Origin: Hermatobates lingyangjiaoensis
Lineage: Eukaryota; Arthropoda; Insecta; Hemiptera; Hermatobatidae
Direction: 5' to 3'
NCBI GenBank assembly: GCA_026182355.1
Contig: JAPFBL010000236.1
Coordinates: forward strand, 434,001-498,000
DNA: 64,000 nt
Shown here: positions 34,487 through 45,343 of the stretch, one piece after another
Layout: every line of letters starts with the position of its first letter
Numbering within the stretch: position 1 is the first letter of the stretch
Made by a program: the position numbers and the translations under genes
The notes under the pieces: generated by a model
Seen by the model: only the letters and a program-made list of their open reading frames with translations
Told to the model about the DNA's origin: nothing
The model's database searches: none

Positions 34487-35672
34487 TTTTTTGCGGTACG
34501 ATAAAAATCTGCTCATGTGATTTTGATTAAACCTCAGTTGTTCTCGCCTTTTAGTTGGTATTTAATATGTTTTTTGAACTTTATTCACGATGTATCATAT
34601 AGTGATAATCGTATATTATAGTAAATAATATAGTGTCACCCTAAAGCAAAGGTAACATTACATGTTCATATGAAATGATTTGGTAGTTTATAATGAGTCC
34701 TAGGGCACAATACTATCGTAAGGGGAAAATTTATAGTCATGCGGATTGCTAGGCTGTTTAATAATGTGGACTGGAGGATCAAATCTACCTTAATTGTAAC
34801 ATCACGTAGTCATATGAAATATATACTAGTTAGAAGCGAGAGGTAGTGACAAATAATCATGCGACGGTTACTCATTAAGAAAAGACTGTTGTTAATAAAT
34901 CATTTCAAATATTAAGTATTTATAATTTTCACTTTAGTACCTTTTGATTAATATTCGTACCACTCAACTCAGAGAGCATTAAAATTTACTTTATGGCTAT
35001 TGGAACAGTTTTCTAAAATTTTGACCCAAATATCAACTTTACAAATTTTGCGCCCTATACATATTAAATTATTATTATTATCATCTACGGTGCCACAGCC
35101 CGATCAGGGCCCTATAATCCATTTTAAAACAGCTCTCCTCCTTTAGGAGCAAACACCTATCCTCCTTAGGTCATCCCGGACTTCAAATTTCATCTCGCTA
35201 AGTAACATCCTTTGACTCGCCAAGGTCTTATAAAATTTCTGTTTTATCCGAGGCTTTGTTTAGTTTCGTAACAAGCTTTCTTTTACGAGGAGGGGTTATC
35301 AGTCACCCTTCGCTCAATCTCCAACATGAAGGACCAGGATTTTCTGTACCGGTCTTCTTGTCTTAAGAGGATGCCTGCTAAGAATATAGGATCTCTCCTC
35401 TCTTCTCCTCACCTCTCCTTTGTGCGTAACCCTGCACGGGGGGCCCTCACAAGGTACTATCAGCCGGGCCAGCTGAACCAAGGTTTTTTAAAGAGGTGTT
35501 ACTCCTCTATCACTCCCCCTTGATCCTGGCTTGTGACAGGCAGAGCCTGATTCCTTTATAGGTCCAGGTTGGCGGGGTTTATACATATTAAATGCCAGCT
35601 AAAAGGCGATAACAACTGAGGTTTAATCAAAATTATGTGAGCAGATTTTTATCGTATCGCAAAGAACTTATT
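34487..35672. repeat. 1.2-kb segment bounded by ~85-bp inverted repeats
   Basis: The left boundary (34487-34575: GATAAAAATCTGCTCA, TTTTGATTAAACCTCAGTTG) is mirrored at 35585-35672. Inside are degraded 72-bp satellite units (34640-34860), the second flank copy (34960-35130) and a GC-rich block (35130-35580) with a 65-codon open frame (35326-35523) of no recognised function. The block resembles a repeat rather than a host gene. The inverted ends could be transposon termini, but I see no clear target-site duplication. Confidence 0.5.
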
Positions 35673-35904
35673 TTTTTTCAGATAAAGTGCGCCATAAAAA
35701 ATGCAATATTGATGATATGCTTACTGTTTTATCTCAGGGTTAAAACTAAATACATCACAAGTTAAGGTAATTAGAAATTTTTTGATTTTTGAGATGTCCT
35801 TCTTACACCCATCATACATAAACATATTACAAACTTTCAATACATAAAGTTCAAAGATGGATTTCTTGAGGATTTTGGTCTAAAGAAATTAAACTCCTAT
35901 TTAT

Positions 35905-35965
35905 ACGCCGACGTTTCGCCAAAAATTGTTTGGCATTTTCAAGACTAAAAATAATTTTTATCTTC
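35905..35965 (-). repeat. degenerate PLE end with hammerhead-like hairpin
   Basis: On the minus strand: UUGAAAA, GCCAAA, loop, UUUGGC, GAAACGUCGGC. Stem II and the GAAA/ACGU/C/GGC part fit the family pattern, but the core G8 is A and C3 is U, so it is a relic. Confidence 0.45.
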
Positions 35966-36549
35966 GAAATTTAAAAATCAGTGGTTGAGAAGCTATATCA
36001 ATTGCAATACATATTTTATATATATTTCTTAGAAAGTTATAATGAGCAATTTCCAGGAACAAAAGGAAAGTAAAGAGGGTGATATACATTTCGTGCCGCC
36101 ATTTTTCATATTTCTGTTTCAATTATACAAATAAAATGTTTATTTCGTAGGAAATTCCAAATTTAAATTTAATGGTTTTATAATTTTGTTGACGCAATAT
36201 TGAACTTGAGGAACTCTAGACGTAACAAATTATATCAATGCCTGCTACGTTTGCCCAAATGGATTATTAACTTTGCAACAATGTTGCATGTTAGTTCAAA
36301 TTGATCCTCAAAATTTAGGTAGGTCAAATTAATAAGTTTAGCTTTTCAGTTATGATGAGTAGTTAAGTTTTGTCTAGAAAGCTATGAGCATGTCTGAAGT
36401 GTATGATTCTTTACAGTGCAGAAGTACACAGGATGACTTCGAATTACTTGTCTTTGAAGGCAGTCAAGTTAAATAAACTGAAGTAAAGTCGATTCACAGC
36501 TAATAATTGAATTGGTAAATTACTTGCTACGACTTTAAGCACAATGAAT

Positions 36550-36670
36550 GTATTTATTATTTATTATTATTATTTGAGGGTGACTATAGTACTGCGTCTT
36601 AAAAAAAAACTATTGTACTTCCCCCCTTCTGTACTAAAGTTAGCAGTTAGCTTCAACGCCTCCAAGAATT
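36550..36670 (-). pseudogene. extreme 3' end of the RNase H LINE, copy 3
   Basis: Complementary to the ends of copies 1 and 2: EALKLT codons (about 36640-36668), GTACAGAAGGGGGGAAGTAC, ATAGTTTTTTTTTAAGAC, ACCCTCAAATAATAATAAT, then an ATAAT tail. Only about 120 bp remain. Confidence 0.6.
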
Positions 36671-37289
36671 CTTGTATTTACTTCTTACTTTCTTCTTATA
36701 GCTGGTTCAACAAGTTTGACAGAGAGGTGGATAGGTGTGCGAAAGAGATAATGCTACAAGTCTAACAGGATTGACTCGAACACAATGGAGTTGCATGTAA
36801 GTCACTTTCCCAACACACTCACTGACCATTAGTCGTAGATCTCGTTTACATCACTGTCTCTCTCACAAGTTAATAGTTTCTAAACTTACCTTTCCTACAA
36901 TCCTCATCTGAACATTGCTTCAATTGGACTATGCAATGAACGGAGGAACCCTTCAACGTAATCAATAATGTGATTGCATTGCAAAATGCCCCTCATCAAC
37001 CACTGCCGAGGTTATTACAAAACATCTTCCTGCACATTAAGTGTCCAAATAAAGCTGAGGATGGCATATATTAAAGCGCAGCCTTTTTTATATTCCTATT
37101 TAAATTATACAAATAAAGTATCGTATCTAATTTGCATGTAACTTCCAATATAAATTGAAAGGCCAACTAACTTCATTATACTCCTACAGTGAACTTGAGG
37201 AGCACTATCTATATATTAAACTATCTATTAGTTTTATATTTTACTATATATATATAACAAATTCAATAATATATCAACCGTTGTATAGA
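36671..37289. other. no gene recognised
   Basis: AT-rich with a slightly more even 36680-37030 part lacking any recognisable product. Confidence 0.35.
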
Positions 37290-37560
37290 ATAGGTGTATA
37301 ATGTAATCGGGATTCGGTCAATTTTCCAGGATCAAAATCAAACTCTCAATGCCGACGTTTCAGTTTTATTTAAAACCTTTTTCATAGGCCTACAAACAAA
37401 GGATGACAAGAAATCATATATAAACATCAACATATAACTAACATCAAAATGGAATATTTCAGTTTAAACAATACAATACAATACAAACTGTAATATTCCA
37501 TTTTGATGTTAGTTATATGTTGATGTTTATATAAAGTTTTCAATGTTTTTCTTATCTCAA
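37290..37560. repeat. A6-less PLE end with nested inverted repeat
   Basis: Starts with the TCGGGATTCGGTCAATTTTC and GCCGACGTTTCAGTTT blocks seen at 17.1 and 59.6 kb. It then contains an almost perfect inverted repeat, 37417-37475 against 37478-37535, sharing AACATCAACATATAACTAAC. Confidence 0.6.
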
Positions 37561-37595
37561 CCACATATATTTAACAATAATTTTCTTTTTTATCG

Positions 37596-37740
37596 AGGTT
37601 TGGTCTAGCTTCAATAATACAACAGCTTTAAGCCGACGTTTCATTTATATTCTGTATTAATGTAGCCCTGAAGATGTCTACAAATATAGACGAAACGTTG
37701 GCTTAAAGGTGTTGTATTATTGAAGCTAGACCAAACCTCT
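37596..37740. repeat. PLE inverted repeat, family D-like
   Basis: GAGGTTTGGTCTAGCTTCAA at 37596 is mirrored at 37715-37740. The left arm has lost the stem II part of the module; the right arm is complete. A similar but decayed block (GCTCTGAAGATGTATAG) lies at 46960-47050. Confidence 0.7.
37664..37703 (+). ncRNA. hammerhead-like module, family D-like
   Basis: Stem I AGCC (37664-37667) with GGCU (37700-37703), CUGAAGA 37668-37674, extra U, stem II GUCUA (37676-37680) with UAGAC (37687-37691), GAAA 37692-37695, stem III ACGU 37695-37698, U17 37699. Four stem I pairs and five stem II pairs are perfect and no core base is missing. Confidence 0.65.
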
Positions 37741-37754
37741 ATAAAAAAGAAAAA

Positions 37755-38010
37755 TAGTGGTAGACAGTTTTTAAATATAACCCCCTCTCCTCTCCAAATG
37801 GTAGTTGATCCCCCCCCCCTCCCAATATTAATATGAGTTCTGGTTCCAAGAAGTAACCCAATAGAGGGAGAAAGATGTAAAATATTTTTAAATTTAACCC
37901 CCTTCCCTCCCAAATGGTAGTTGATCCCCCCCCCCCCCCCAAATATTAATATAATTTTGTAGTTCCAATAAAAAAGGTATAGAGTAGTCTCCAAGAGGAC
38001 AACAATGAGG
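37755..38010 (-). repeat. tandem repeat with poly-C/poly-G runs
   Basis: Two units of about 120 bp share AAATGGTAGTTGATCCCC, a C-run (9 and 15 bases) and AATATTAATAT. An inverted relative with a G-run of about 21 lies at 39460-39600, sharing CTCTTGGAGACTACT with 37983-38000. Open minus-strand frames (37641-37994) are Gly runs from the G tract. Confidence 0.7.
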
Positions 38011-38029
38011 AGCGGAAAGGGAAGAGTCC

Positions 38030-40902
38030 TTTTAATATTATCAATATTTCTTAAAGAACCTCTGGCTTTCGTTACTCTCTATAAATCTCTCGTTCTTTGA
38101 ATGTTAAAATATGCTCCACCTGTATAGTAAAGCAGAGTGTCGGCTAGGTCAGATTTTTTCAATTTTTATTAAATATATGAATATCTTAATGATGTTGCCC
38201 TTGGAGAGGACGTAAAGTTGCTGATCCTAATCCTGTTCCATGTCTGGTAATATTTAATTGAGATAATAAAACATTCACCTAAATCTGATCTTTAGTCTAT
38301 TTATACCAGAGTATGTCAAGTTATTAAACTCTGTATATAAATGCAACTATGTTACTTATACATGATAGCATTGGTGCTAAATAATCCATGAGAAATACTT
38401 TCTGCAACTTGAAGAATTCGAAAGATATACATTGGAAAATAAACACATTTTAATTAAATAATGAAATTTTTAAGTGCATAATTTTTTTTATACTTGTATG
38501 CTAGTTTTAAAAATAAAATTTATTAAAGGATTTTTTAAAAAAAAAATAAAATGTATATTTGTAACAATATTTCAAATACGAGCACGCATGCCAGAGGGCT
38601 TCCCTAGCTCCATACCTTTAGATTATTACCAGTGTTTGTATAATGGTAATAAAATGTTAATTATATTACGCAAATATTAAATTTAAAAAAAATTTTTTTG
38701 TTCCATTTACATATACATTTGCACTACTGTCATCAGCGAGCACGCAAGACATTTGCTACTCTGGCTCCAATTTTAGGAATAGAGTGATAATTTTCTTTTA
38801 TTTAACATTATTCAGGTAATAAATAATATATATTTAATTTCAGGTCTCTATCTCCAGAGGAAATGGGTGAACAAACAAACTCACGAGCTTTATATATAGA
38901 GATTGTTACAAATTTATAACAGATGCAAGCACTAGAACACACCTGTAACAACCAGAAGTTCTTTAATTTTTCTCTTATCCTTTCAAAGAAATTTAAAAAA
39001 TTCTTGAAAAAATGTAATCCTTGAAATTTGTTAAAATCTATATCTACTAAAAGAAAAAATAAACAGTGATCAGACTGATTAGGATTTACAAATTTATTGT
39101 TGACCTTTACACAGCAAATTTATATTAATAAAAAAAAAGAGAAACCAGAGAAAACTGAGAAGAATATTCAAGTTAAGTACTCGGTAAAGGCGACTCCTTT
39201 ACACACAGCCTGATGTTCTTTTCTTCTACTTCCTCGAGCTACAACTGAAGAATCGAACAACATTTCGTAGAAACAGCCTTTCTAATGGTTCAACTGAATG
39301 CAAACTCAAACACTTTGCATAAACTATCTCTTCTCCCTGAAAATAATTTAGCTGAATTCAGACCCCAGCAAATCACCAGTTTTAAAGCTTTCTGGCTAAA
39401 CTCGTAACAAATACACCACCAAAACTCTCGCAACGTGTTTCTTCTACTCTTCACTTTCCTCTCCTCTTTGTTATCCTCTTGGAGACTACTGTGTACTTTT
39501 TTTTATTGGAACCAGAAATTCTCGTATTAATACTGGGGGGGGGGGGGGGGGGGGGAATTTGAAAACATTTTACATCGTTCTCCCTCTATTGGTTTACTTA
39601 TATATGGAAAAGAACCATTCACATATACATAGAAAACTCCAATGTTAATAAAAATGTTGAAATATGACATTGAAACCTCTCTCATGATCCAACATTTGTT
39701 CTTTGATATATATGTTTTTTTTTTAATTGCAAGTAATTTTATATTCTTTGTTTTTAAAGTTCACGATAAGCAGAAATTTTCAATTTATTTTAATATGTAA
39801 CGTCCTTTTAATAATTACATCAAGATATTTTTCCTTAACAACACCGGCTAACCAGCTAGTTCAACTACAAAGGATAAAAAATATATAAATAAAAATATAA
39901 GAGGATGAAGGGATTAAACAATAACTCATATAAATATTGTATTACAAATATTTGCTTTTATAAAGTAATAGTTAAATTTTGTGGTAACAAATATTACTAA
40001 AATGATTTAGGAAAGCCTCAATTGAACTAAACTTATGAATGAACAATATGACTTAATTAGATAATATCTAAAGTTAATTAAGGTTTAGTAATTATAATTA
40101 ACTAGTTACAAGTATGTTTGTATTATTACGTATAGAAAAATAACTTGACATTAAGCGGGGATGTTGAATAATTCTAAGGAGGAAAACTATAATGGAAGCA
40201 ACGAAATGGCTTCTAATGAAATATCTCCCGATGTGAACCAACAACACACTATTAACACATGGACGTAAATGGTTAATTGCTTATTATATGTATTAATGTA
40301 TAGTGTGGTTTCTAGAAATTTGAAAAAAAAATTTTTAAATTGAAATTGGAAAAAGTCATGAGATAAAACTACAAAGAACGGTAAGGAGTGACCCCCTGGG
40401 CAGTCGGTTCCTTGTAGTGCTACTGCCAGATAACTTTAAACCTTTATGAAATTCTACAATATAATTAATGCTACTAATACTGATATTTAAATTATAGCCT
40501 TATAATTATCCTTATAACTATAATTCCTAATGACAGTCATATTTAGTCTCAATAAAGCTTTTTTTCCTGATGATTAAACAAACTTTTTTGCTAAAAATTG
40601 AATTACATAGGTGGTCAGTAATGAGTATTTTGTATTGCACATATTTTTATATATTTTACATACATATTAATGTATTTAGTAAGTTGTGATGATGTTATAG
40701 GCATAAAAAGCAATCTTCATTATACATTTCATGCCTTTCTCTTATCTACATGCTTTGAGAAGGAGGGCTAGTGCTGCTACAGGACCATGCCATGCCAACT
40801 TAAATAAAAGGTAGACAAATACTGGAATGAGTCCCTGAGCATTACGGCCTTGTAGCCTGACTGCCTTCAGAAACGAAAAGCAGCTACAATGCCACCTGGG
40901 GT
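38030..40902. other. AT-rich stretch, no gene
   Basis: Apart from the inverted poly-G relative at 39460-39600, no gene or RNA is recognised. 40740-40900 has even base composition but no domain in any frame I checked. Confidence 0.35.
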
Positions 40903-41048
40903 GCCATCAATCTATCAGTGAGGGAGACTACTTTAAAAACTTCATGTAGAAACGTTCCAACAAACAAATGTCAATGCCACCCATCAATCTATCAGTGAGG
41001 GAAACTACTTTAAAAACTTCATGTAGAAACGTTCCAACAAACAAATGT
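40903..41048. repeat. ~75-bp tandem duplication
   Basis: CATCAATCTATCAGTGAGGG, TTTAAAAACTTCATGTAG and AACGTTCCAACAAACAAATG each occur twice, nearly without change, so the duplication is recent. Confidence 0.9.
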
Positions 41049-42036
41049 ATTTTTTATGTATGTTATTTTATGTATAATATAGTTTTGATGTATTATTAGA
41101 TTATAATAAAAGCTAGCAATCACCATTGTATTTATATTCATAATTTCTGACTCTGCTTGTATTTTGTGACTTTTACTATACTGATATCCAGCGTGATTTA
41201 AAGATAGAATAAAAACTTACATTAGGCTTCTGACAATCAATGAAGACAGAAAACTTCCCGTACACTCTAACCTGCTAGTAAGAGCACTTTTACCTGAAAT
41301 TCCCTGAAACCAATCCTCCCCCGACTAATCAGATCACCATATGTATTAACGATAACTGGCGATAGACTCTAAGACCATACGACCACGAATCATACTCACT
41401 ATAGACAGGACAGAAACTAACATACCGACATAACTGACAGACCTGAACAATTAAAGTAGTAGTACACAGACAAGCAGGTGAAAGCCTCTGGCTTGGAACT
41501 GCCTGACCCCAACGTGCAAAATTGCACGGAAAATCTCGTCAGTTGTTGGTTGGTGACCTCCAGACATTAAATCTTGTTGGATTCGGTTTGTAAAATTATT
41601 CAGATCATGAATGAAACTATTTTGCGATTGGAATAATATTTTGATTGTAATTTACGTAAAATAGTTTCACATTTCTATATATATATATATATATACAGTG
41701 TGTTTGTAAGTGTGTTTCTTTACTTTGTGTGCTACCTATCCTCAATTTTGAACTGTTATATATATAAAGTTGTTTTGCTTTGACAAAGAAGTCAGAAATT
41801 TCTTCTTAATAACACATTTATTTTTGTCAAAGTTAAATAAATATATTGGTTATTAATCTTGCGAGATCAGTTATTAGTTTGTTTCTTTAAATTCAACTGA
41901 CTCCAAATGGCATAAACGCCAATGATGGGTGTAGTCTAAGTAACATGACGAATAGGTGATTGACAGCTCATCTATTACTTAACTTGATACTTTTACTGGG
42001 TGGTACTTTGTTGTGGCGTTGTTATACCGATGTGCA
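41049..42036. other. 3' flank of the PTB gene, no other gene
   Basis: Mixed composition at 41220-41570. A PLE end fragment at 41690-41760 (family G, AGTGTGTTTCTTTACTTTG) is preceded by (TA)n at 41677-41696. Confidence 0.35.
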
Positions 42037-42042
42037 TTTATT
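42037..42042 (-). promoter_or_regulatory. candidate polyadenylation signal
   Basis: AATAAA on the minus strand about 41 bases past the stop of the PTB-domain gene. Position and sequence fit, but AT-rich DNA gives many such hexamers. Confidence 0.35.
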
Positions 42043-42082
42043 CTTAATAGGGATGGAGGAACTGGACATGGCATTGGGAGCT

Positions 42083-42585
42083 TCACGCTTCAGAGTCCGC
42101 CGCTTGAGACGAATGAATGTCCTCAGGTCGCCTGAGATCAATGGCATATTTACAAGCCTCGACAGGTCTCTTAACTCTGCGACTGTAGTCTTGAAAGGCA
42201 GCAGCCAAAGCATAGGTGAGAGAACGAGCTGCCTGCCGACTTTCACAGACAAAGGCGTGACAGTGAAATGGCGGGTCTTCATCAGTGACAACAATCATGG
42301 CGAAGATACGCGTGTAGATTAAGTCTTGTACTCCATATGAGACGCTACCAATGGGAATCGTGACGACAGAGCCAGCATCTCGGCGAGGGCAGAGGGAGCA
42401 CCCCTCAGTGGTGACGACCAGGCTGACGTGCGGTGGAGCCGCCCCTGCGGCCTCGCGGGCTGCCTCCACAAGACTGTCCACAGGCCTTCTCGTGTGCTTG
42501 ATGCCCCACAGCCCACGACACTCCTGCCTCCCTAGGTACTTCACAGAGAAGCTTTGCGGCAATTCCACCTCTCCTGTCATTCTAC
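42083..42585 (-). CDS. PTB/PID-domain protein, last coding exon
   Basis: The exon starts after a good acceptor (TTTATCTTTTGCAG, AG at 42587-42586) and ends at a TGA. Counting from its ATG at 42580, a phosphotyrosine-binding fold is readable: strand 1 FSVKYLGRQE (about 11-20), a helix HTRRPVDSLVEAAREA (29-44), SLVVTTEGCSLCP (53-65), IPIGSVSYGVQD (75-86), IFAMIVVTDEDPPFHCHAFVC (92-112) and the C-terminal helix SRQAARSLTYALAAAFQDYS (114-133). The order of YLG, the I..ISYg..D strand, FAMI.V and CHAFVCxS..A..L..AL..AF is characteristic of PTB/PID adaptors, which bind NPxY-type peptides at membranes. The tail ends HSSQAADSEA. GC is far higher than in surrounding DNA, as expected for a conserved exon. 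The specific orthologue is not recognised. Confidence 0.85.
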
Positions 42586-43047
42586 CTGCAAAAGATAAAT
42601 TTACAAGTTATTTCTAAATTATTAATGACCCTGAACAGATATTATTAAATATAGAATTTAAAGTAGTATACACTCAAGTTTACTATAATCAAATGTTTGA
42701 CCAAGCTATCCATAATTAAAGTTTCTAAAGACACTAGCACCATTTTATCAACATTTGCCAATTGTGTACCCACTTACTATGTGTATATACTTATATTGGG
42801 AGCTATGGTTGACAGAGTTTTATTCAAATACGAAGCGGTTCACACATGTACTTTTCTTCTTCATGTTTATCTGTTAGGAGCTAGAAGGTTGAAATAGGAT
42901 TCTGTTCATCATCCGACTTACTACTAAAAAACGAAGCGGTTCACACATTCCTGTCATTACCCCTAACTGTAATCTTCTTTTTTAGATTGATCTTCTAGCA
43001 GTTAAAAAGCAAAAAAGATCTACTTACCCTATCCTTATAAGAACGAA

Positions 43048-43100
43048 AACCTGAAGAAGAACCTCATGAGTTTGAAACGCGTTATTTTCTTAATAAAACT
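43048..43100 (+). repeat. single PLE family F end fragment
   Basis: CUGAAGA, extra A, an imperfect GAAC/GUUU hairpin, GAAACGCGUUA. It resembles the modules at 25331 and 61304 but stem II has mismatches. It lies in the intron. Confidence 0.45.
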
Positions 43101-44539
43101 TTGATTTTCTCAAAACTTTGTCTATAAATGTCAAAAAAAAATTTGCAATGTTTGAAATTTTGTACATAGGAACAACATCAATCACATTTAAATTTATCAA
43201 GAATTAAATATATGACATGTCATAGGAAACTCAGTCCTTCTCAAGGCCCTAAATTTTACGCATCTCAAATTCATAAGAGTGGATATGAAATATGTAATTT
43301 GATTTTCTCCAAGTATAGTGCCTATACAATCTAGTACCATACCCACATGTACAATCTAGAACAGAGGCTCCCAACCATTAGGATATATATCCCTCTGATA
43401 ATGATAAGTTATTTTATAACAGTGGAAACTGAAACATCTATAAATTCTAATTATACACAAGCATATTTTTAAAATAAATTAAATATTTGTAAGTAACAAT
43501 ACAACAATAACATTACTTTCATATTATTAAACATTTTATTAAAATAAAAACAATGTTTTCGATGAATAAAAGCAATAAAAATGTGTATAAATTGTAACAT
43601 AAAATCAAATCTCAAATGAGCATAAGAAAAGATAAAACTTTCAGTTATTTCAAAATGTTAGATCATTATCAGAGAGTAAAGAGAACATACTGCCTAGATT
43701 TTTAACATAAATGTTTAAATTCTAAGGTCAGCTCACCACATTGTTGATATATTTTCAGTTCTGATATTTTGATATAAATAAATTATGCATGCACCCCTTA
43801 CTATGTACTTTAAACTACTCTTTTTTCTCGTAAACCCCTTTAAACTTCTGCAGACTTGGTTAGTCATAACGAAGATTCAATCTTTCAGCTCAATTAAGAA
43901 CTTAAAAAGCTAATGAGCCCTCAAATTGAACTATAAACAATATAATGTTATTTACTGACTACTCTTTATGAAGTACTTCGTCTAAAGATACATTTTTTAC
44001 CTTCTTGGAATGAACACATAACCGTAGACTTATTAAATACACTAGAAATATTCTACTATATTTTTCAATATTTTTTTACTTTTTATATAATTTTCTTAGG
44101 ACACTTAATGCTTTATATATTATTAGTATACAAACAAAAATATGTTAAAACAAAATGCGTTAAACGTTGACAAATTCAAGATAAAAAAAAACAGCCAAAA
44201 ATTATAATAAAAACAAAGAAAGTACAAAATGATAATTTGATTAAAAAAAAAAAATAAAAGGAATTAACAATGGGCTGCTTATAATAAATATACCAAGAGC
44301 TTTTGTTTAAGTTAATTGAAGACTATGAAATGGGAGCAGGGAAATGACTTGTTCAGTTCGCATAACCGTGAGAAGATAGGAATTCATACAAGAACCTTGA
44401 GAGGTATTTCTCAAGTTTATTGCAAATCTTTCTGTCTTCCATGAGATAGTGAAATAGTTCTACCATTAGTAGTTATTTTAATGTAATTTTATATATATAT
44501 GTATATGTATATATGTACTTAATAAACGGAAAGACGATC

Positions 44540-44774
44540 TAAACTGGACACAATACAGTTCAAAATTGAGGATAGATAGCACACAAACTAAAGAAACGCA
44601 CTTACAAACTCAAATTTTCGGGCAATCCGTCTTCAGGAGAAAAGAGAAAGGGAGACCAAGCACGTTGTAGATTCGACGGCTAGTAACCCGTAGTTACTTT
44701 GAGTTTGTAATCCGAAAATTTTAGTTTGTAAGTGTGTTTCTTTAGTTTGTGTCCTATCTATCCTCAATTTTGAA

Positions 44775-44778
<4 letters not shown>
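44540..44778. repeat. PLE inverted repeat, family G
   Basis: CAGTTCAAAATTGAGGATAG at 44557 is mirrored before 44778; AAGAAACGCACTTACAAACT on the left is mirrored by AAGTGTGTTTCTTTAG on the right. A third copy lies at 41696-41755. (TA)n follows at 44779-44806. Confidence 0.65.
44609..44639 (-). ncRNA. hammerhead-like module, family G
   Basis: Minus strand: stem I CUC (44639-44637) pairs GAG (44611-44609), CUGAAGA, extra C, short stem II GG/CC around AUUG with an additional C, GAAA, palindromic stem III AAUU, U17. The core is complete but stem II is only about 2 bp. Confidence 0.5.
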
Positions 44779-44804
<26 letters not shown>

Positions 44805-44809
<5 letters not shown>

Positions 44810-45022
44810 CAATGATCAAACCACAATATGAAAATAGGAAAACAAAACTAAGATCTTTCAACCGTAACAAGCGGTCCTCGTTAGAGTAAAAAACCCAACT
44901 GGATTTTTGACTCCAGATTTTTGAAATCCAGTTGGGTTTTTGACTTTGATGAGGACCGCTTGTTGCGGTTGAAAGATTTTAGTCTTATTTTCCCATTTCA
45001 TTTTGTGGTTTGATCATTAAAC

Positions 45023-45045
<23 letters not shown>
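44805..45045. repeat. PLE family A inverted pair, both cores mutated
   Basis: An antisense copy (44805-44920) and a sense copy (44930-45040) meet head to head, sharing AAATCCAGTTGGGTTTTTGA at the centre. The minus-strand core reads CUAACGA (G5 to A), the plus-strand core UUGAUGA (C3 to U). Both are single changes at essential hammerhead positions. (TA)n lies on both sides. Confidence 0.7.
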
Positions 45046-45057
<12 letters not shown>

Positions 45058-45143
45058 CTTTGAATTGAAAACAGACGGTCCAAACGGACAAATAATTAAA
45101 GTTACAACTAGAGAACACAAGAAAAAGGACGAACAATCACGAA

Positions 45144-45179
45144 TCTCGATAATTTCGGCGTCTTGCCGTCTTCAGGAGA
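45144..45179 (-). ncRNA. hammerhead-like module, family I (minus copy)
   Basis: Exact complement of the plus-strand module at 45308-45343, with the same stem I, core, stem II and stem III. Confidence 0.6.
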
Positions 45180-45307
45180 GTAGAAAGAAAGAAAATAAAA
45201 GGAGAAAGAATGAAGGAACGAAGACGTAAATGCGTCCACATCGGCCAGTGGACGCATTTACGTCTCCGTTCCTTCATTCTTTCTCCTTTTATTTTCTTTC
45301 TTTCTAC

Positions 45308-45343
45308 TCTCCTGAAGACGGCAAGACGCCGAAATTATCGAGA
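45308..45343 (+). ncRNA. hammerhead-like module, family I (plus copy)
   Basis: Stem I UCUC (45308-45311) with GAGA (45340-45343), CUGAAGA 45312-45318, extra C, stem II GGC (45320-45322) with GCC (45328-45330), GAAA 45331-45334, stem III AUUAU 45334-45338, C17 45339. Confidence 0.6.

Noticed and set aside
35326..35523. 65-codon frame (MKDQDFLYRSSCLK...) as a gene
   Set aside because: It sits in a GC-rich, repeat-like block within an inverted-repeat-bounded segment and has no recognisable domain or splice signals.
37641..37994. Glycine-rich proteins on the minus strand
   Set aside because: The glycine runs are translated G homopolymers in a tandem repeat; there is no coding pattern outside them.
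41960..42617. Open frames on the plus strand and in other minus frames across the PTB exon
   Set aside because: They overlap the PTB-domain exon, whose frame has clear domain structure and correct splice signals.
44805..45045. Active hammerhead ribozymes in the family A pair
   Set aside because: Both copies carry single changes at essential core positions (G5 to A; C3 to U).
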